Source: Candidatus Latescibacterota bacterium | GTDB lineage: Bacteria > JAAXHH01 | Length of the DNA stretch: 64,000 bases | Direction: 5' to 3' | Assembly (NCBI GenBank): GCA_022822725.1 | Contig: JAJEAN010000007.1 | Span: 1,189,045 to 1,253,044 of the forward strand | In this document: positions 58,016 to 64,000 of the stretch, one piece after another | Layout: each line of letters opens with the position of its first letter | How positions within the stretch are numbered: position 1 is the stretch's first letter | The notes under the pieces: generated by a model | What the model saw: the letters and a program-made list of their open reading frames with translations, nothing else | Databases searched by the model: none | What the model was told of the DNA's origin: nothing | Program-made: the position numbers and the translations under genes

Positions 58016-60136
58016 TCAATCACCTATCCGGACGGCCTTCAACCGGTTGTTGCCATGATCGCTCACGAGGAGCACATCGTCTCCATAGAAACAAAGTCCG
58101 TGGGGTTCGTTCAACGGCGAATCCGTCGCAGGCACCGGCCCGTCGCTGTCGCCGTAGTCTCCGCTGCCGACCACCGTCTCGAGCACGCCGCTTTCCGCGA
58201 TGCGGCGTACCCGGTTGTTGCCCGAATCGGAAAAACATACCCGGCCCCGCACGTCCAGGGCCAGGCCCCGGGGCGTGGAAATCTCGGATCGCGCAGCCCG
58301 TAAACCGTCCGGCGAGAAGCCTTCGTCTCCGGTACCCGCCACGGTGGTAATGATCCCAGTATCCCCGTCCACCCGCCGGATCACATGGTACCGGTCGTCC
58401 GCGAAAAAGAGATGGCCGGATCCATCCACCCTGATGGCCGTCGGCGAACCGATCCGAGCGCGGTCCGCCGGACCTCCGTCACCTGAATACCCCGGCAGGC
58501 CAATGCCCGCCACCGTGGTGATGATACCGGTCACGGCATCGACTTTCCTGATGCGGCCGCAGCCGGCATCGCCGATGTAAACGTCGTCGCCGGGACCGTG
58601 GCCCACCGCGAGGACATGCATCAGGCAGGCGCTCAGGGCCGGTCCGCCGTCGCCCATGTCCCACTGAAAGGCCGCACCCGCGACGTTGCGGATCACACCG
58701 TCCCGGTCCACGCGCCGCACGTGGCCATGGCGGGTATCGGCGATGACCACCCTGCCGGAGCGGTCCACGGATACGTCGTGGGGATTGCCGAGATGGGCAT
58801 CTACGGCCGGTCCGCCGTCACCGCCGTAGGCCCGTGCCCCCGTGCCCGCGATCGTCCGGATCACTCCGGTTTCCGGGTCGATGGCCCGGATGCGCTGGTT
58901 CCAGACGTCCGCGACGACCAGCGTGCCGTCGGGGCCGACCGACAGGCCGCCGGGCCCGTTCAGAAAGCCAGCCGTGGCGGCCTCGCCGTCGTGCACGCCC
59001 GTGCCGCCCAGCACCGTGGTTACGATCCCGGTGGCGCCGTCGCAGCGGCGCAGCCGGCCGGAGCAGTCGCCCCAGAACACCGTGCCGTCCGGGTCCGCGA
59101 AGATCCCCGCTTCCACGGAATTGCACCGGGTGACGGAACCGTGCAATCCTTCCTCGCCGAATCCCGGTTCGCCGGTACCGGCCAGCGTCCGCACGAACCC
59201 TGTCTCGCGCTCCACCTTGCGCACCCGGAAACCGTATTTCTCGCCGACATAAAGATTGTCATGGGCGTCCAGGCAGATGGCGTCCGGCATGAGCGTACCC
59301 GCCTCCGCAGCGGGTCCGCCGTCGCCGTTGGATGCGCGCTGTCCGTTGCCCAGAACCGTGTCGATGACCCCCGACCGCATGTCGATCCTGCGCACCCGGT
59401 CGTTGGAATTGTCGCACACGTACAGGTCGCCCCGTGAATCGAAGGCGAGGTGTTCCGGATGATTGAACCCCGCGTCGCGGGCCGGGCCGCCGTCACCATG
59501 GTACCCACCCAGGCTCAGTCCGGGACCGGCGTACGGCCGGCTCTCACCCCGTTCAGAGGGGTAATGCCGGGCGTGATGGCCGAAGACGGTATCGACGATC
59601 CCGGTCCGCGCGTCGATACGCCGGATGTTGTTCGTCCACTCGCTGGACAGGTACACGTTGCCGCCTGCGTCCACGGCCACGCCACAGGTGCAGTCCAGTT
59701 CCGCGTCCTGCGCCGGACCGCCGTCGCCGCCCCGGCCGATCGCCCCGCTGCCGGCGACGCGGGAGACGATTCCGGTCTCGTAATCGATGCGGCGGATCGT
59801 GTGATTGCCCAGGTCGGAGAGATACAGATTGCCGTGGCGGTCCTGGTACAGGTCGTGAGGATGGCGAAACCGCGCCTCGGCGGCCGGACCGCCGTCGCCC
59901 GAGTTGCCCGCGACGCCGTCTCCGGCGAAGGCGTGGAGGATCCCGTCCCTATCGATGCGCCAGATGCGATGCCACTGGTAGTCGATCACCACCAGGTCGC
60001 CGTCGGGCCGGCGCACCACCCCCATGGGCCAACCAGCGTCGGCCTCTTTCGCCGGAACACCCGCGTGCTGGTCCACGCCGGCGATAGCCACGATTTCCCC
60101 GGCGGGCAGGTTCTTGAACCGTTCAACAATGCGCAT
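58016..60136 (-). CDS. NHL-repeat beta-propeller protein
   Basis: 706-residue protein built of about 12 NHL-type blades. The hallmark GDGGPA recurs at least seven times, each followed by a blade with VDxxGNxYVxD and IRxIDxxTG segments. No signal peptide or membrane segment was found at either end. Such proteins bind ligands or partners or act as enzymes (for example lactonase-like); none is indicated here. Its start is ATG 60136 and it stands alone on its strand. Confidence 0.88.
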   Translation of the reverse strand: MRIVERFKNLPAGEIVAIAGVDQHAGVPAKEADAGWPMGVVRRPDGDLVVIDYQWHRIWRIDRDGILHAFAGDGVAGNSGDGGPAAEARFRHPHDLYQDRHGNLYLSDLGNHTIRRIDYETGIVSRVAGSGAIGRGGDGGPAQDAELDCTCGVAVDAGGNVYLSSEWTNNIRRIDARTGIVDTVFGHHARHYPSERGESRPYAGPGLSLGGYHGDGGPARDAGFNHPEHLAFDSRGDLYVCDNSNDRVRRIDMRSGVIDTVLGNGQRASNGDGGPAAEAGTLMPDAICLDAHDNLYVGEKYGFRVRKVERETGFVRTLAGTGEPGFGEEGLHGSVTRCNSVEAGIFADPDGTVFWGDCSGRLRRCDGATGIVTTVLGGTGVHDGEAATAGFLNGPGGLSVGPDGTLVVADVWNQRIRAIDPETGVIRTIAGTGARAYGGDGGPAVDAHLGNPHDVSVDRSGRVVIADTRHGHVRRVDRDGVIRNVAGAAFQWDMGDGGPALSACLMHVLAVGHGPGDDVYIGDAGCGRIRKVDAVTGIITTVAGIGLPGYSGDGGPADRARIGSPTAIRVDGSGHLFFADDRYHVIRRVDGDTGIITTVAGTGDEGFSPDGLRAARSEISTPRGLALDVRGRVCFSDSGNNRVRRIAESGVLETVVGSGDYGDSDGPVPATDSPLNEPHGLCFYGDDVLLVSDHGNNRLKAVRIGD

Positions 60137-60348
60137 GCGTGAGGGGAGTAACCCGGCGATTGCGTGTTATCACTCGGCATTCACGGCAGTGTATACGGCG
60201 GATCGGACAGGCGGCCGCCGAGTCAACATGGTACAGTCTCCAACCACGCAAGGCAACCGGTAAATGCAAATTGACAGCGCTGCCGCGACCGGTTAACATA
60301 CGACGCCGTACGACCCCTTTCCCAACACCCGAGAAACGCCGCCAGCCG

Positions 60349-61593
60349 ATGGAGAATCTTTTCCCGATGAACTATGATTTCGACCAGCGCATCATCCGCA
60401 ACGGAACCAATTCGTACAAGTGGGACTATGTCAAACGGGACGGAGCCATTGTCCCGTGGGACGAGACCGACGCCAGGCGGCACGCGAAACCCGTGCTTCC
60501 GCTGTGGGTGGCGGACATGGACTTTCCGTGCCCGCAGCCGGTGGTGGACGCCGTGTCCGAAATCGCAAGTCTGGGCGTCTACGGATACGCCTTCCCGCCG
60601 CCGTCCTATTACGATGCCGTGGTAAGGTGGATGAAGCGGCGCCATGGCTGGTCCGTCGATCCCGGTACCATCTGCTTCACCCCGGGCATCGTACCCGCCC
60701 TCCACATGCTGGTTTCGGCCTACACAAAACCCGGCGACAAGGTGCTGGTGCAGCCGCCGGTGTACTATCCCTTCTACCATGCCATCGAGCATCAGCAGAC
60801 GCGACCGGCGCTGAACCCGCTCCAATACCGGGACGGCCGCTACTACATGGATTTCGACGATCTCGAAGCCAAATGCGCCGATCCCGAGGTCAGGATGGCC
60901 ATCCTCTGCCATCCCCACAACCCGGTCGGCCGGATCTGGACGCGGGAGGAGTTGCGGCGCTTCGGCCGGATCTGCATGGACAACGACGTGCTGGTCGTAT
61001 CCGACGAGATCCATGGCGACCTTATCCTGGGGAATAGGGGCTTTACGCCGTATGCCACGCTGGGTGCGGAATATGAAGCGCGGTCGATCATCTGCACCTC
61101 TCCCAGCAAGACCTTCAACCTCGCCGCCCTGCAGGCGTCGAACATGATGATTCCCGACCCGGCACTCCGGGAGGCCTTTCAGCATACCGTCCGCAACACC
61201 GGCATCTTTACGCTGAATCCCTTCGGCATCGCGGCCGTCGAGGCCGCCTATGATCACGGCGAGGAATGGCTGGAGCAGCTCCTGGCCTACCTGGAGGGGA
61301 ACTACCGGTTTCTCGAGTCCTTCTTCCGCGAGCGGCTGCCCGGCATACCCGTCATCGAAACCGAGGGCACCTATCTCGTGTGGGTGGATTTCACGAGCCT
61401 GGGGCTGGACAAGGACGCCCTACAGCGCCTCATGATGGAGGAGGCGCGCGTCTTTCTCGACGAAGGCTACATCTTCGGGCCCGAGGGCGAGGGCTTCGAG
61501 CGTATCAACATCGCCTGTCCCCGGTCGATCCTCGCCGAGGCGCTGGAGAGGATCGAGGCGGCGGTGAAGGGGCTGGAGACGACGCTGCGTTGA
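60349..61593 (+). CDS. PatB/MalY-type PLP aminotransferase or cystathionine beta-lyase
   Basis: 414-residue fold-type I PLP enzyme. Landmarks: LWVADMDFPCPQPVVDAV, YGYAFPPPSYYDAVVRWMKRRHGW, HPHNPVGRIWTREEL, VSDEIHGDL and the PLP lysine in TSPSKTFNLA (about residue 255). C-S beta-lyase (cystathionine or cysteine) or aminotransferase activity is typical. I start at ATG 60349 because homologues begin MNY/NFD; the frame runs upstream to 60139 but that part looks noncoding. No operon partners. Confidence 0.92.
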   Translation: MENLFPMNYDFDQRIIRNGTNSYKWDYVKRDGAIVPWDETDARRHAKPVLPLWVADMDFPCPQPVVDAVSEIASLGVYGYAFPPPSYYDAVVRWMKRRHGWSVDPGTICFTPGIVPALHMLVSAYTKPGDKVLVQPPVYYPFYHAIEHQQTRPALNPLQYRDGRYYMDFDDLEAKCADPEVRMAILCHPHNPVGRIWTREELRRFGRICMDNDVLVVSDEIHGDLILGNRGFTPYATLGAEYEARSIICTSPSKTFNLAALQASNMMIPDPALREAFQHTVRNTGIFTLNPFGIAAVEAAYDHGEEWLEQLLAYLEGNYRFLESFFRERLPGIPVIETEGTYLVWVDFTSLGLDKDALQRLMMEEARVFLDEGYIFGPEGEGFERINIACPRSILAEALERIEAAVKGLETTLR

Positions 61594-61619
61594 TTAATTA
61601 TCGAACTGGTGAGCGGCGA

Positions 61620-64000
61620 TTACACCGAATCCGCAGCTGAGATGATGGATTCTGTTATTCCGCCTACGCCTGACGGCCAGCAGGACCGCCAGGGCTTGCC
61701 ATCGCAGGCCTTCCGTATCTCGCGGCCCAGATGCGTACGCATGAAGCGCATCAGCACCAACACGTCGTGCCTTTCCAGCTCCCTTCTAACCCTCTCCAGG
61801 TGCGGCGGCCAGTTGCCGCTCCAACCCGAGAAGACGAATTTCACTTCCACGTGGGGTGCGCGTTCCTTGAGCTGCTCCCGTATCGCTGGCTCCATCTTCT
61901 CCTGGTTTTCGTTTCCACCGACGAAAAGTACCCGTACCTGCCGCGTCTTCCGCCTCGGGGTGCTGCCAACCTTTCCGGACTCGACTGAATCGTACTGACT
62001 TATCACCCCGTCCAGACGGCTCTTCACATCCTGGTACAGCGAATCAGGAAGCCCGTAGGCGCACATGTTCTCGTAGATACTCTTCGCCTCGTCGACGTTG
62101 CCCATCGTCAGCGCTTCATGGAACAGCGGAACCGCTTTCGCCATGGCGTTTTCAAGGTCTCCCCTCGCTTCGAGGCAACGGACCTGGGCAACCACCGCCT
62201 CATTCTTTTCCCAGGCTGGTTGGAGTTTCTCGATATCCATCAGCAGGTCGTGGAAGGTCTCCTCACCGACTCCACCTATAGCCAGCATTTCCAACTCGTC
62301 AAGGGCGTTCCGGGCGTCCTCGTGGCGTCTGGCCTTCATGCAACCCTCGAAACACCTTTGCAGGTCCGCTGCTGCTGCTTCAGTCTTTCCGAGTTTTTGG
62401 GCACGACGGCGAAGCGCCTTTGTAACCGGTTCGGTGGATTGGGCCGAGTCGATGTCCGCGAGGACGTCCAGCGCCGCACCTTGATCCGATTCGAGAACGG
62501 TCGCGCAGAAATCAGACTGCACATCAGCGGTTCCCAGTAGCTCGAACCCCTCTGCGGCCGGCTTGATCAGGTAGGCGGGAATGGGTGTACCTGCAGCCAC
62601 GGCATTCGAAATTATGCGTGCGGCGTAGGACAGGTCTCCAACGGATTCCACCTGCGCTGCCTTGGAGATACCGGCGTACAAATCCGCTCTGCTCGCAAGG
62701 GGCGATCCATAGGACGGCTTTCGACTGTTGAAGAGACCGCGAGCCCGTTCAAGATGGAAAGCTGCCGAGGAATAGTCTCCGTCTGCGAGAGCGAGTACCC
62801 CGAGGCAGTAGTGGCCATGGCCCGAGTAGTGTACGTCATTTCCGATGGACTCCTGAAACATTTCTTCACCCGCCCGAAGTCGCTCTATGAAATCACCTGC
62901 CGCATCCTGCTCAAGGGGAAGGCATACCTCCTCCAACTCGGCGAATCCGCCTTCAAGCAACCCGAGATCCGCGCAAATCATGGCCCGGATTTCCGGATTC
63001 GGGTTCAATTCGAGTATATCCCTCAGGAGTTTCTCGGCCTGTTCGTGCTCGTTCAACTTGCGCAACGTGTGCGCCTGTCTCCGCCGTACCGTAAGAAACC
63101 GGTCATTCCCCTGCGGGAATCCGAGGTTCCGAAGCATGTACTCAGCGTCCATCAACAGGGCAAAGACCACCCGCGCTTCGCCGGGACGCTCCCTTCGAAG
63201 CAAATCCGTGCCGGTATCCAGCAGAACCTCGAAAAGCTTGCTTTCCGGGTCCCGTAGTGCAGCGGTCTTCACGAAATCGGCCGTTTCGGTATGACGGTCT
63301 GCATCCCTCAACGCCTGTACGACGTGTTCGACCGCTTCATCCGAAGCCGCGTCTGTGCCGTCGCCTAGACTCCGTACGATCGGTTCGTCGTCATAGTGCC
63401 GTACAATACCAGCGAAATCCGACAGATATATCCTGCCTCGAATGACGCCCGCCCAGTACCAACGGATGGCTTCCGGTCCAGCACTGCAATTAGGACTTCC
63501 TCCAAACACCGAGTCAGCGAATCCCCTACTAAAATAGGACTGAGGTCGGTCCGAGTTCAGTGCCGCGAGTTCATTCACTATCTCGTCGGTTTGTTCGACC
63601 TGTAGACTACCGGTGACCCCGTTACGCGCGTCGATTATCGCCTTATGAACGAGACGGTCAAGCCCAGACAGGCGGACGGGACGTATTTCGAACTCGGCCC
63701 GGTGTGGAGTTGGGGGAACTCCACCGCTTGTATCGTCCGAGTCACCGTCTTCGCGGCCTTCGTGCGCACCGTTCTCAACCTTTTTCGCCCGATCCGTATC
63801 GTTTTCGATTGATTCAGCCTGATCTGTGCCGGCGTCCCCTTCGGTGTCACCTTCCATTTCAGAGACGGCATCCTTTTCCGTGCCGGCATCCTTTCCGGCG
63901 TCTAAATGCCGTTCAGCAACGCCGTCTCCTTCAGCGACGATCCCACGGGTAGGATTGGTGGTGCTTGAACTTGCAAGGTCGCCAGATACATCGCCCGTCG
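61620..64000 (-). CDS. Large tetratricopeptide-like protein, N-terminus beyond the window
   Basis: The frame is open from its stop at 61620 to the window edge at 64000; the first visible ATG (63857) is inside an acidic Asp/Glu/Gly-rich stretch that continues upstream, so the true start is probably outside. The middle is alpha-helical and TPR-like (EARVVFALLMDAEYMLRNLGF, AHTLRKLNEHEQAEKLLRDILELNPNPEI, YSSAAFHLERARGLF in parts). The last about 110 residues form a separate small domain beginning QVRVLFVGGNENQEKM with a HDVLVLM strand and a GKPWRSCWPSG stretch, a Rossmann-like layout weakly like DUF2325. Function unknown. Confidence 0.7.
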   Translation of the reverse strand, partial: TGDVSGDLASSSTTNPTRGIVAEGDGVAERHLDAGKDAGTEKDAVSEMEGDTEGDAGTDQAESIENDTDRAKKVENGAHEGREDGDSDDTSGGVPPTPHRAEFEIRPVRLSGLDRLVHKAIIDARNGVTGSLQVEQTDEIVNELAALNSDRPQSYFSRGFADSVFGGSPNCSAGPEAIRWYWAGVIRGRIYLSDFAGIVRHYDDEPIVRSLGDGTDAASDEAVEHVVQALRDADRHTETADFVKTAALRDPESKLFEVLLDTGTDLLRRERPGEARVVFALLMDAEYMLRNLGFPQGNDRFLTVRRRQAHTLRKLNEHEQAEKLLRDILELNPNPEIRAMICADLGLLEGGFAELEEVCLPLEQDAAGDFIERLRAGEEMFQESIGNDVHYSGHGHYCLGVLALADGDYSSAAFHLERARGLFNSRKPSYGSPLASRADLYAGISKAAQVESVGDLSYAARIISNAVAAGTPIPAYLIKPAAEGFELLGTADVQSDFCATVLESDQGAALDVLADIDSAQSTEPVTKALRRRAQKLGKTEAAAADLQRCFEGCMKARRHEDARNALDELEMLAIGGVGEETFHDLLMDIEKLQPAWEKNEAVVAQVRCLEARGDLENAMAKAVPLFHEALTMGNVDEAKSIYENMCAYGLPDSLYQDVKSRLDGVISQYDSVESGKVGSTPRRKTRQVRVLFVGGNENQEKMEPAIREQLKERAPHVEVKFVFSGWSGNWPPHLERVRRELERHDVLVLMRFMRTHLGREIRKACDGKPWRSCWPSGVGGITESIISAADSV

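Overview
The window looks like a high-GC, Gram-negative, uncultured-type bacterium. Evidence for an outer membrane: a tripartite RND efflux operon with an outer-membrane channel, a small beta-barrel protein, and several lipoproteins with lipoboxes. The accessory content is rich in Fe(II)/2-oxoglutarate dioxygenases (PhyH, TauD), Gfo/Idh/MocA dehydrogenases, enolase-superfamily dehydratases, a sulfatase and a GH32 enzyme. That mix recalls marine or sponge-associated heterotrophs such as Latescibacterota or Poribacteria; this placement is inference from gene content only. No rRNA, tRNA, CRISPR array or transposase was seen.

Layout. 1-5.8 kb (minus): RND permease (C-terminus off the window edge), adaptor and channel with overlapping start/stop codons. 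6-8.6 kb (plus): fused double-ATPase EcfA and EcfT of an ECF vitamin/metal transporter, then a dehydrogenase and a phytoene-desaturase-like flavoenzyme. 11.4-13.2 kb (minus): proS and apaG. 13.4-15.1 kb: citrate synthase behind a near-consensus promoter, and a beta-barrel protein. 15.2-17.3 kb: an AmiD-like lipoprotein amidase and an unknown toroid protein. 17.34-19.84 kb: an AT-rich insert carrying a three-Cys-motif protein (DUF5131/Gp37-Gp68) and its partner TcmP. 19.8-25.8 kb: bicupin, GH32, SDR, PhyH, an AhpD-like protein interrupted by one in-frame UGA, and a TauD dioxygenase. 25.9-27.9 kb: MBL hydrolase and adenosine deaminase. 27.9-37.2 kb (minus): a complete oligopeptide ABC transporter, a dehydrogenase and a second solute-binding protein. 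37.3-41.6 kb: an unknown RidA-like protein, an aminotransferase, an orphan cytochrome oxidase subunit III with an unusual Gly/Arg-rich N-terminus, and a lactonase-type amidohydrolase. 41.9-44.7 kb: a small membrane protein and two tandem paralogous lipoproteins made of a collagen-like stalk plus a trypsin-like protease. 45-53.5 kb: SelA-fold PLP enzyme, thiamine-binding protein, aldo/keto reductase, then a plus-strand run PhyH-sulfatase-hydrolase-desaturase-enolase superfamily. 53.5-64 kb: small membrane proteins, dehydrogenase, second enolase-superfamily enzyme, NHL beta-propeller, PatB-type lyase, and a large tetratricopeptide-like protein whose N-terminus lies beyond the window.

The strongest novel signal is at 24301-24864. 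A single UGA sits exactly where the second Cys of the redox motif CxxC should be, the frame stays open and conserved on both sides, and a short hairpin follows at the spacing expected for a bacterial SECIS element. This is a candidate selenocysteine AhpD-like protein flanked by two iron dioxygenases. Other signals worth a look are the TcmP/three-Cys island, the collagen-stalk proteases, and many short perfect tandem duplications (15-39 bp), two of which straddle stop codons.
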